This document shows positions 12,160 through 20,247 of a stretch of 25,816 bases of DNA, piece by piece. Source of the DNA: Conidiobolus incongruus B7586. Lineage: Eukaryota; Entomophthoromycota; Entomophthoromycetes; Entomophthorales; Conidiobolaceae. The stretch lies in NCBI GenBank assembly GCA_000697335.1, contig JNEM01008501.1:1-25816 (forward strand). Reading direction: 5' to 3'. The notes beneath the pieces were generated by a model. The model did not search any database. It had not been told where the DNA came from and was given only the letters and a program-made list of their open reading frames with translations. How positions within the stretch are numbered: the stretch's first letter is position 1; every line of letters begins with the position of its first letter. The translations under genes and the position numbers were made by a program.

Positions 12160-12173
12160 CTTGTAAATTTAAA
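12160..12173. repeat. Right 14-bp direct repeat (putative target-site duplication)
   Basis: CTTGTAAATTTAAA, identical to 11900-11913. Sequence on its right returns at once to the AT-rich background. Confidence 0.8.
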
Positions 12174-12396
12174 AATAAGAATTTCTTATATATATATATT
12201 ATAGATAACAATAACCAATTTATGGTTTATTAAATCAAATTCTAAATTTCAAGATTGAAAATAAAATGATAGAATGTAAACCAATAGAAAAATATATTAA
12301 ATGTAATTTCAAACAATGATGTTTCAAGACATAAAAAGATTATTGAAAAATGAAGATATGGTATTTTTTTTATTTCATATTGAAGCCATGTTTTAA

Positions 12397-12468
12397 TCGC
12401 CAGTAGTATAATAGTTAGAATATTCGCCCTCCAAGCAAGTAATCTGGGTTTGATTTCCAGCTGTCACA
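12397..12468 (+). pseudogene. tRNA-Gly(UCC)-like sequence, probably a tRNA pseudogene
   Basis: The 72-nt span lines up with a tRNA-Gly of anticodon TCC (12430-12432, within loop CCTCCAA). The T arm is good: CTGGG / TTTGATT / TCCAG at 12444-12460. The rest is worn. Acceptor TCGCCAG pairs with CTGTCAC at only four of seven positions. The anticodon stem TTCGC/GCAAG has a C-A mismatch, the base before the anticodon is C instead of the invariant U33, and the D stem has a mismatch. A T-rich stretch that could end Pol III transcription follows at about 12483. A working tRNA would normally keep U33 and a paired acceptor stem, so I call it a pseudogene or tRNA-derived relic. Confidence 0.65.
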
Positions 12469-13087
12469 TCTCGCCATCATGATTTTATTTTTGTTTTTAA
12501 TTCTAATTCATTTCATAATATTTATAAGCCTTTAGTGACCTTTATATTATAATTTGAATTTCTTCATTATCTGTTAATTATTCATAATCATATATTATGT
12601 TTTGAAAGAAACTAAATGTAAGTATTTTAACTAATATAGTGACAATTATACTTAATAAAATATTAGTCAGTATTGATAATGCATAGGATATTAATAAACA
12701 GAATTTTTTAAATCTTTGAAAAATCAATTATGATCTATTATTTTTCAATATTTAAATTATATCAGATTTTAATTCATTTTCTTAATAACACTCTTAAATG
12801 TTAAGCATCAAAGTGTTTAAAGATATGATTTTGGAAACATAAAATTCATAATCTTTATAAAACCATTATATGATATTCATATAAAATTTATTTTAACAAA
12901 TTGATGATATATTTTCAATATTTTTAATAATCTAACATATGATTTATTAAAATTTAAAAAAAATTATATTAAATATTTTCCCATCAGAAATAAAATGAGT
13001 TAGAATTAATTTGGAAATTGAAATAATAGGAATAGATTCCCATAATTTTAGGAATGGTGAATAACAAATAAATAATTTTATAGGTCA

Positions 13088-13110
13088 ATTTTTTCTCTTC
13101 CTTTCAATCC
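13088..13110 (+). promoter_or_regulatory. Pyrimidine-rich leader tract of RPL43
   Basis: A C/T-rich run (core TTTTTTCTCTTCCTTTC) lies 25-45 bases before the ATG. Such tracts at the transcription start are common in ribosomal protein genes (TOP-like, growth-regulated translation). A similar shorter run precedes the RPS18 start in this window. The function is inferred. Confidence 0.4.
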
Positions 13111-13132
13111 ATAATAATCCCAATATCAAAAA

Positions 13133-13572
13133 ATGGTTAGACTTAACATGATAAATGATATCAACAATAAATAATCAAACAATTTTTAAATTATAGGCCA
13201 AGCGCACTAAAAAGGTTGGAGTTGTTGGTAAATACGGTACTCGTTATGGTGCCTCTCTCCGTAAACAAGTCAAGAAGATGGAAATCACCCAGCACGCTAC
13301 TTACACCTGTACTTTCTGTGGAAAAGTACTTTAATTTTTTCTCATAAAAATTCATATATTAATTTGCAATTTAGGACGCCGTTAAGCGTCGTGCCGTTGG
13401 TATTTGGGAATGCCGTGGTTGCCGCAAAACTATGGCCGGTGGTGCCTGGACTGTCTCGTAAGTTTACAAATATTTTTCTTTTTTAATATCATTAACTTTT
13501 TATTTTAGTACCACTGCCGCTGCTACTGTCCGCAGTACTGTCCGTCGTCTCCGTGACCTTTTGGAAACATAA
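13133..13572 (+). CDS. RPL43: 60S ribosomal protein L43 (eL43, formerly L37a)
   Basis: Zinc-ribbon protein of the large ribosomal subunit. Exons are 13133-13135 (the ATG alone), 13197-13325, 13375-13457 and 13509-13572, with introns of 61, 49 and 51 nt. They encode 92 residues, exactly the normal length. Sequence landmarks are [24 protein letters not shown] and CRGC (Cys39, 42, 57 and 60, the zinc ligands), KTMAGGAWT and the C-terminal [10 protein letters not shown]. The first intron separates codon 1 from codon 2, as in RPS18. Exons are GC-rich and use GCC, CGT, GTC and AAG codons, unlike the AT-biased neighbours, which fits high expression. Confidence 0.97.
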
Positions 13573-13768
13573 GTGTTTTCAAGCTTATTTTACAAGCTCG
13601 ATCTCTATTTGATTCGGATTTTCTGGATTTGTCATATAAATTAAATTCGTTCTAGAGAGGTTATACTTCATATTTAATTATAATATATTTTTCCAAATTT
13701 TCAATTTAGATTTTTTAAATATTAACCTGAGTGAGCTTTTATTAGTGCAAATTGTTTAATTCAAGAAT

Positions 13769-13791
13769 TATATATATATATATATATATAT
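13769..13791. repeat. (TA)n microsatellite
   Basis: About 11.5 uninterrupted TA units. Similar but shorter AT runs occur at about 2097-2112 (inside an intron of the DUF1295 gene) and 22692-22706. Confidence 0.9.
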
Positions 13792-13812
13792 GGATTATGT
13801 AATCTAGTCAGA

Positions 13813-14260
13813 ATCTCTGTATTTTAAAATTCAATGCTATTAGCCCTATAACGTATGATCCAAACTTCTGATTCAATAACAGAGCTATTAGCAAAATCCT
13901 TCCCAATATTCAATTGAATACCATTCATAAAACCAATATCCATTTGATTCAGCTTTTAAATATTTGAGACAATTCAATTATAAAAAGATCAATCATTCGA
14001 TACGAGTTATATTACCTACATACTATGGCTCTAGTTTGAAATATAGGTAGTATTCTAACATTTTATCAAATTTTATATTACTGTCTGTTTTGAACAATAT
14101 ACAACTTGGTATTCTATTCTCATCTCAGTAAACAATATTCATTTTTAATCGACTTGCTTCATATATTTGTATATGTGATTATAATAAAATATAGCGCCCC
14201 CATTACATTTACAAGCACAACTAGTTATATAATTCACATCATTCAAGTCCTTTGGATATT
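13813..14260 (-). pseudogene. Possible gene relic, unrecognised
   Basis: On the minus strand several pieces read like protein. The longest, ending in a stop near 13834, includes DIGFMNGIQLNIGKDFANSS and VIESEVWIIRYRANSIEF. Just upstream a GTATGT donor and an AAAAG acceptor would join it in phase to a short piece reading ILPIFQTRAI. Farther upstream other frames read NRIPSCILFKTDSNIKFD and CACKCNGGAIFYYNH. The pieces cannot be linked into one open gene with a start, and I recognise no family. Either it is a decayed host gene, or its exons are too short for me to place; a chance reading also remains possible. Confidence 0.2.
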
Positions 14261-15107
14261 AACTGTAAATGTCAAATAGTAAAGGACGGATTTTTTTCTT
14301 TAATAATGCAGTACCATATATTGACGTAATTTTATTTAAATTAGGAATATATTTTATCAGATTCTCTCTGGAATTATACGTATACGTATTCTTAAAAAAT
14401 TTGAAAAGCAAAGTCAACAAACTATGGTTGATATTTTCAATATTATATAAATTTATTTCAACCTAATAAAATTAATCAAGAATTTTATATATAAATAATA
14501 TTAAAAAATCTGTATTAAACAATATTGATTCAAATAAATAATTGTACTTAAATAATATCATTGAATAATATAATAAAAAAATATAAAATATGTTACTAAG
14601 AAATTAAGTGATAAATTAAATTAAACATTTCTGCATTAAATTGATAAATACTAAAAATTGGCATAAATTTAATACGTTGTAAGTCAAAATGTAAATCAAA
14701 TTGATATTATTAAAATCAAAAATGATTTAAACTATGGGTCAAATTATCATTTTACAATTTAATATATGATTTATTTTTTGATATGACAAATGATAAGAAT
14801 AAATCTATTCTCAAATTATAATCAATATTATAATAAATTTTGAATTAGAATAATTGAAATTATCATTGCTTTCGTAATATCCAATATAAATGGTTTGTAA
14901 TTTTTCCCAATTCGAAATAAAAATAAATTTATTATATGTTATATTCATTACAGATAAGCTATATTAATAATTGTAAAGTCGAATAGTCCACATTTTATAT
15001 TGCTTATTTATATAAATAAATTTCACAATACCTAGAAAATAGTAGTCATCCTGTTATAATAGAAAATACTCTTTATAATAGAAGCCTTATGCCCTAAAAA
15101 TTTTCAG

Positions 15108-15166
15108 CCAATCGTTACGATTATTAGCTTTTCGCGTTTATTGGATAGTTCTCGTGGTATATAAAC
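15108..15166 (+). promoter_or_regulatory. CCAAT and TATA motifs upstream of the Myb/SANT gene
   Basis: A CCAAT box (15108-15112), an inverted one (ATTGG, 15141-15145), and TATATAAA (15159-15166) lie in order 110-170 bases before the start codon. The short GC-richer setting makes a core promoter plausible. Assignment is by motif only. Confidence 0.4.
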
Positions 15167-15277
15167 TGAAATTTGATGAAATAATTACTCTTATTTCATA
15201 CCTTGCTTAATACAAATTCCATTTATCTTCTTTAATTATTTTGTTTTTCCATAAACATATTTCAATTCTAATCATTT

Positions 15278-17547
15278 ATGGAGCCTTCACCTAAAAAAAC
15301 CTATCTACCTCAATATCTAAAGACTCAAATCCAAACTCTAGGAAATCGTCATCGTCAGCAATTAAGAAAGGACTCTTTACTTTTAACTCTTCACCAAGCT
15401 CGCGAAGATTTTGTTAACTTTAGATTTGGACGATGGAGTAAAGAAGAGGACGAAATTCTGTTTCAAGGAATTCGCAAATTTGGAATGGATTGGGAATCTA
15501 TAAGAGACATGCTTAATAATAGAACACCACATCAATGTTTGAGTCGCTGGAGAGAACTCTGTGCAAAGGATATGGTTCCTACTGATTTATGTGGCTACGA
15601 CTCCTGTGCTTCTGACACTGAATCCATTTCAATTCATTCATCTCAAAATCAATTTCAATCACCTCAAACCAATCGATTATTAAACTCCAATAATATCTCT
15701 AATCATTTTACACCACCCAGACAACAGTCTGTTAATTTAACAACACCAACCACAAGCTCTGTTTCTTTTCTTCCAGATTCTAATTTAGATATCCATAATT
15801 CACAAAACTCAACAAATTCCACTACTTTTGATAATTCTCTATTAGATTTATTTAATCATGAGACTTTTAATCAGACTTCATCATTCCCTAATACTACCGT
15901 AGGCGATTTTTCAAACTCACTTCAAACCATGATTCCTCAGAATGCTCCCAGTTTTAATCCCAATCAATGCAATATTATGGTCTCACAGTCTGATCAAAAT
16001 AATACTGTATTTAAGCGCGTTAAACTTAATCCTAATCGTAGTGAGCCTCCCAAAACACTCCAACCGATCCAAGATTTGGTAGGTGTCATTCGCCCTCCTG
16101 TTAAAAAACCAGTAAAAACTCCTGAAGAAGAGCTTCTATTCAGCGAATTAGTAAGTGGAAATTTCAAAGAAGAAGACGAGGAAGAAGATTTAGACTATAA
16201 GGCTCCTTCTCCTACTTTAGATTTTCCTGAGTATAACCAAGTTGTTGATCGTAATTTCTTGAATTTTCTCATTATGAATTTCCATTAACATCGCAATTTA
16301 GATCTCGAATTGAGCAATATATTTGGCAGAGATGAATCTGACTCAGCTGAAGAAACAGATACTCAAAAGCAATCATTATTCCAAAACAACAAGAGGTATT
16401 TTATTTGTTTTTTAAATTTTACTTATCCTAACTTTGAGTAGGGGTCTTTTTGGAAAAGAATGCTTGGCCTTACTTCGTGTTCAACAGAAACAAAACTTTC
16501 AACTTGTTTTTCAGGCTTATGCCTTAGAAGTTAATATTAAAAAGGGATCGACGCCAATGTCTGGCTACTGGCGTCAGCAGGCTCTTAAACTTCTTGATCT
16601 TCACTATAGCAACCTTGCTTTATATAAGCACGAAGGATATTTATCTTTTTACTGTATACCTGGTATTGAACTTCTTGGTGCTATGTTCAATTATGTCGAA
16701 TGTCCTATACCAGATGAGCCATCAATTGCTAAGTTTCATCGTAAAATTTCCACTGTTAAGCCACGTAAAATTAAACAAAAGTATTCGACATCAGATAGTA
16801 TCGAGGATCTTCAAAGTGGAAGTGCCTATAATGCAACCTTTGAATCACCAGAGGGTCAAGATAATTTCAGTAACATGATTATTCCTTTGCCACAGCATTT
16901 GGATTTGCTTCTTTCAGATATCTTGAGTCCTATATTTCAGTTTGCCCTTCGACCGAGATTACGTTGGGAATGCCAACGAGTAAGAATGATGTTCAGCCCT
17001 TGTGAAGACAAGTAAGATCTTTAATTCATCATCTATATTTATATTAATGAATCTTTATTAGCTTGTTACGAATTGGTTTGATTAAATTTGGCGATAGTTT
17101 TGACTCTATTCGTTCTCATCTCTTACCTAGTAGAACATCAAAACAACTTGAAACCAGATTTAACAATCTAAAAAACAGAAAAAGTCCACCAAATCCTGTC
17201 AAAGTACCATTCATGTGCCCTTATACATTTATATATACTTATACATTTTTATATAGGATTATTATCTATCTCAAGACAAGCCTCTCACAGTTGAAGAGAT
17301 TGAACTACTCCGTATTGGTATATCTAGATATGGGCGTAAATTCAGGGAAATCAACGAAAATCTTTTGCCCCATCGTCCAATATTCATATTGAGGAAGGCT
17401 GCTAAAATGATTCCTATGGACAAAAGTAGATCAAAGGCCAAAAAAGCAGCAGTTAAAGAAATTTATACTGAGCTGGATGAATCCAAGTTAAAAGAGCTAG
17501 AGATTGGGAAGAAAAATCTATACAAGGCCAATTTTTATTCCGGCTGA
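15278..17547 (+). CDS. Myb/SANT-domain nuclear protein, GON4L/YY1AP-like
   Basis: Probable transcription regulator of 689 residues. Exons are 15278-16250, 16302-16395, 16442-17011, 17062-17203 and 17257-17547, with introns of 46-53 nt. Repeat 1 (about 51-94) is a classical Myb with Trp53, Trp72 and Trp91 in GRWSKEEDEILFQGIRKFG... QCLSRWREL. An N/S/T/Q-rich linker and an acidic patch (EEDEEEDLDY) follow. The middle block (RVQQKQNFQLVFQAYAL) resembles the Q-rich helix of GON4L/YY1AP proteins. Repeat 2 (about 526-590) has RPRLRW, then CEDNLLRIGLIKFGDS, LLPSRTSKQLETRFNN and NPVK, the most recognisable part. Repeat 3 (about 602-645) reads TVEEIELLRIGISRYGRKF. The first intron is needed because the long first frame meets a stop at 16286; removing 16251-16301, which has a TTAAC branch point, restores frame. 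The family name is a judgement from motif order. Confidence 0.8.
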
Positions 17548-17783
17548 GTCTAAAATAATATAACATATCATAATATTAACACTAACTATCAGATATACTC
17601 TCCAATATAATTATATTTAATTATATAATATTTTAAATCCCTGCTATTTTAATCTTTATAACCCTGATATGCAGTCGATTATTTAGTATTTATCACAGAT
17701 ATCTTTCATTTATTTAAAACTTAATCTCAGATATAATATCAAAAATAAAAGAAATTAATTTTTAAATTTTTATATTAAAATAT
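17548..17783. other. Convergent 3' intergenic spacer
   Basis: Only 236 bp separate the stop codons of the Myb/SANT gene (plus) and the pseudouridine synthase-methyltransferase gene (minus). It must hold both polyadenylation regions. AT-rich, with no clear hairpin or further gene. Confidence 0.6.
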
Positions 17784-19505
17784 TTATTTTAATTGATAAA
17801 CTAAGCATCTCACATTGTTCTGACCATCATAACCTCTCTCTATGAGATTCCAGCGATTTGAGAACAAATTCTCTACTCTTTTATCTAACCCTTTTCCAAC
17901 TTCAATAATCAATATTTTTCCACTTGGTGTGTCAAAGAAGCGATTTTCACTCAGTTGGCTTAACTTCTCGTAAAATATTAACTCTGACTGATTCTCTTCA
18001 TAACAAAATAATGCGTGTTTTGGCTCATGTTTTAGCTTGAGGTATGCAGGATGACTCATCTTATTCTTGGGCAAGTAAGGGGGGTTGCAGAGAAAAATAT
18101 CTGCTAGTTCAATACAATCCCAGTTTCCTTTTAACATATCGAATTCCATCCATTTGACTCGGTTTTGTAAATTGAGCTTATCAGCATTTAGTTTAGCCAC
18201 TTCTAAAGACTCTTGACTAATATCTAGTCCAATTCCGGTAGCATTTGTGCAATGTTGTAATATTGATAACAATATGCATCCTGAACCAGTTCCTAAATCA
18301 ATTAATTTAACCTGACCATGAAAGTTGGACCGATTAATATATTTAATACATGATAAAACTAGAGTTTCAGTACTAGGTCTAGGAATCAAAACTTTCGGGT
18401 TAACTATAAACTCCAAATCAAAGAAAGTTTGAAATCCAGTTTGATAAGGGATGGGATAGTCTTCATCGATTTTGTCCAAGCTTTTCCCAGCTTTAGTGAG
18501 TTGATCAAGTCCTCTAGCTTGCTTTTCCTTGTAGAACTTTTCCTCTCTACTAATAAGAGAATCAAATTTTGCTGGAACTGGAAGCTGAAATTCGGTAGTC
18601 TGTTCAGAATTAGGGAGTTGAAATGATAAGCCAGTGCAGCTCAACATCATACCTCTATCTTTACTGTTTTTCAGAGCAATAGTGTATTTTCCATTTCCAA
18701 TAATACTAAAACCCAGATCATAAAATTTGAATTTGATATCTATAGTATTTAAGACATTGGTGGTACTGAGGGTGAATTTGGTGATGTATTGGTTAGGAGG
18801 GGGTTGTGTGGTTTTAATATGTTGCAAATGGCTCCAATTCACTTGATACTCATTCAATGCATCTACCAATTCATCTGTTTTTTCCAGCTTGCCATGGCAT
18901 ATTAAAGCATAAGAAAACAAAATATCGGTGTCATTTGATAGCTGTTGATAGGTGGAAGGATTTCGTGCAACAATCATTAAACCACCGGATGCTTTCTCTA
19001 TATTATTAATAGGTTTGGTATAATAAGATTGAGTCTGATCTTGGGTTGGTGATGTATTATCATTTTCGGAATAGATTTTATCGGGGACTTCGTTCAAATA
19101 TTTAGGATCCATATCACTTCCTTCAGCTAGGAGTCTTTGATACACACTTAAATAATATTGTAATAATTTTGGACTTGTACCAACAAATTTGTTCACAATA
19201 AAATAATCTTTATGCTCATACTCGATTGCATACCATCTCTCAACTGATTCTTTAAAATAACTAAGGTAATCAAACTTCACATTGATGCTTTGGCCTATTT
19301 TCACTCTATACAAGGTATCAGTAATTGTACTGTTATCAATTGAAACTAAACCTTCTTTAATAAATTTATTTGATGTATTTTTGGATTGAATGTAAATAGG
19401 ATATTTGTACATTAAAAACTTATATAATAAATTTATCTTTTTGCTTATATCATTCAAGTCATTCTCTACAATTTTACAATTTAAATATTTAATATACTTT
19501 GACAT
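17784..19505 (-). CDS. Fusion: degenerate RluA-like pseudouridine synthase + PrmC/HemK glutamine methyltransferase
   Basis: Single uninterrupted frame of 573 residues. The C-terminal half (about 350-573) is a PrmC/HemK/Mtq1-type methyltransferase, which methylates the Gln of the GGQ loop of (mitochondrial) release factors. It has LIPRPSTE (373-380; the usual PRPETE has Ser for the first Glu), DLGTGSG (403-409, SAM binding) and the catalytic NPPY (474-477). The N-terminal half looks like an RluA pseudouridine synthase: an S4-like segment (about 45-80), YAIEYEHKDYFIVNK (about 92-106), then NNIEKASGGLMIVARN (167-182) where HRLDxxTSG is expected. The catalytic Asp is Glu170, and His-Arg are Asn-Asn. 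The later GRTHQIR is replaced by IDIKFKFYDLG, although the LSFQLP block (about 293-298) and the surrounding order remain. I infer an inactive RNA-binding module carrying an active methyltransferase. The lysine-rich N-terminus could be a mitochondrial targeting signal. No intron, unlike most neighbours. Confidence 0.85.
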   Translation of the reverse strand: MSKYIKYLNCKIVENDLNDISKKINLLYKFLMYKYPIYIQSKNTSNKFIKEGLVSIDNSTITDTLYRVKIGQSINVKFDYLSYFKESVERWYAIEYEHKDYFIVNKFVGTSPKLLQYYLSVYQRLLAEGSDMDPKYLNEVPDKIYSENDNTSPTQDQTQSYYTKPINNIEKASGGLMIVARNPSTYQQLSNDTDILFSYALICHGKLEKTDELVDALNEYQVNWSHLQHIKTTQPPPNQYITKFTLSTTNVLNTIDIKFKFYDLGFSIIGNGKYTIALKNSKDRGMMLSCTGLSFQLPNSEQTTEFQLPVPAKFDSLISREEKFYKEKQARGLDQLTKAGKSLDKIDEDYPIPYQTGFQTFFDLEFIVNPKVLIPRPSTETLVLSCIKYINRSNFHGQVKLIDLGTGSGCILLSILQHCTNATGIGLDISQESLEVAKLNADKLNLQNRVKWMEFDMLKGNWDCIELADIFLCNPPYLPKNKMSHPAYLKLKHEPKHALFCYEENQSELIFYEKLSQLSENRFFDTPSGKILIIEVGKGLDKRVENLFSNRWNLIERGYDGQNNVRCLVYQLK

Positions 19506-20247
19506 GATCGTCTACTTATCTATTTATTTATCTATAATTTTTTATTCCCCCAATATAGTCTATTTTTTAATTCAATTTTTGTATCTATACAAAATTATGG
19601 GTAGCATGAAAATTCCCAATCAAATTTAGATTACCAATTCTGGAATTCAAATCAAATATAATATTCGATATTATTAAATTTTATACCAAATATAAATAGA
19701 GACTTTTACTTTATAAAGGTATAATCTAAATAAGAAATATTTTAATTAATTAGAGATATTAATATTAAAAAGACTAATATCGACATATTCTAACATCAAA
19801 CATTAAACTATATGCTATTATTTTATTAAAATTTTATAATTTGAATATTTCAATCAAAATAAAAAAAATATTTGGAAATTTTTCAAATCAATTAATTGAC
19901 ATATTTGATCATTAAATTTAATATTATACAATATATATCAAAATTTAAAAAAATTAATGTACAAATATATGATACAATTATTAATGAATATATTACCATA
20001 ATGTAATATAGTTTCATGTTTAAATATTTAATAAAATGTAAGTTCAATTATAGATAAATTTATCAAGATTGTTAAGGATAATATAATAATAAATTAAATT
20101 AGCGTTTTAGTGAATATAGCCAAGTTAGTTACAATTAGATATAAAGTTGATAGTTTATAAATTACAGTTAAATAAATCATAGATTTTCTGAAAGAATCAA
20201 TCGTTGTTATGCTATGCTATGATAAGAGTTGGTTTATCACTAAAGGA
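19506..20247. other. AT-rich intergenic region
   Basis: Lies upstream of the methyltransferase fusion gene and downstream of TFB2 (both minus). Very AT-rich; no frame, RNA gene or repeat that I can support. Presumably contains the promoter of the fusion gene near 19506-19700. Confidence 0.5.

Larger units (their letters stand above)
11900..12173 (-). mobile_element. Short retroposon-like insertion with 14-bp target-site duplication
   Basis: A block of about 246 bp (11914-12159) is clearly GC-richer than its surroundings, with runs such as GGTAGGGGG and ATGGGGGG on the plus strand. It is bounded by perfect 14-bp direct repeats CTTGTAAATTTAAA at 11900-11913 and 12160-12173. Directly inside the left repeat lies a simple tract (TGAA)4. 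A 7-20 bp duplication plus a short tandem-repeat tail is typical of LINE-mediated insertion, either a SINE or a 5'-truncated LINE. The tail places the element on the minus strand, with its 5' end near 12159 and its 3' end near 11914. The minus strand is open in one frame for about 95 codons without an ATG, and I recognise no protein in it. No clear Pol III A/B boxes were found. A retrocopy of another transcript is an alternative. Exact repeats mean the insertion is probably fairly young. Confidence 0.55.
11508..13132. other. Intergenic region holding an inserted block and a tRNA-like sequence
   Basis: From the universal stress protein gene to RPL43. Apart from the direct-repeat-bounded block (11900-12173) and the tRNA-Gly-like sequence (12397-12468), which have their own entries, the sequence is AT-rich with no supported gene. 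The last 45 bases are the RPL43 leader. Confidence 0.5.
13573..15277. other. Intergenic region with (TA)n and possible gene relic
   Basis: From the RPL43 stop to the Myb/SANT gene. It holds the RPL43 3' region, a (TA)n run at 13769-13791, and a coding-like but broken zone on the minus strand at about 13813-14260 (separate entry). About 600 bases (14460-15060) are plain AT-rich sequence in which I see nothing. The promoter of the Myb/SANT gene is at the right end. Confidence 0.5.

Noticed and set aside
14269-14466. Plus-strand frame of 65 codons, Phe/Ile/Lys-rich
   Set aside because: Composition is what AT-rich DNA gives by chance; no motif, no splice context, no promoter.
16261-16288. Stop codon ending the first frame of the Myb/SANT gene as the true C-terminus
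   Set aside because: The stop lies within a 51-nt GTAATT...TTTAG intron with a TTAAC branch point; coding sequence in the right phase continues after it.
19405-19629. Plus-strand frame over the start of the methyltransferase fusion gene
   Set aside because: Low-complexity Ile/Tyr/Leu-rich translation, antisense to a well-supported coding start.
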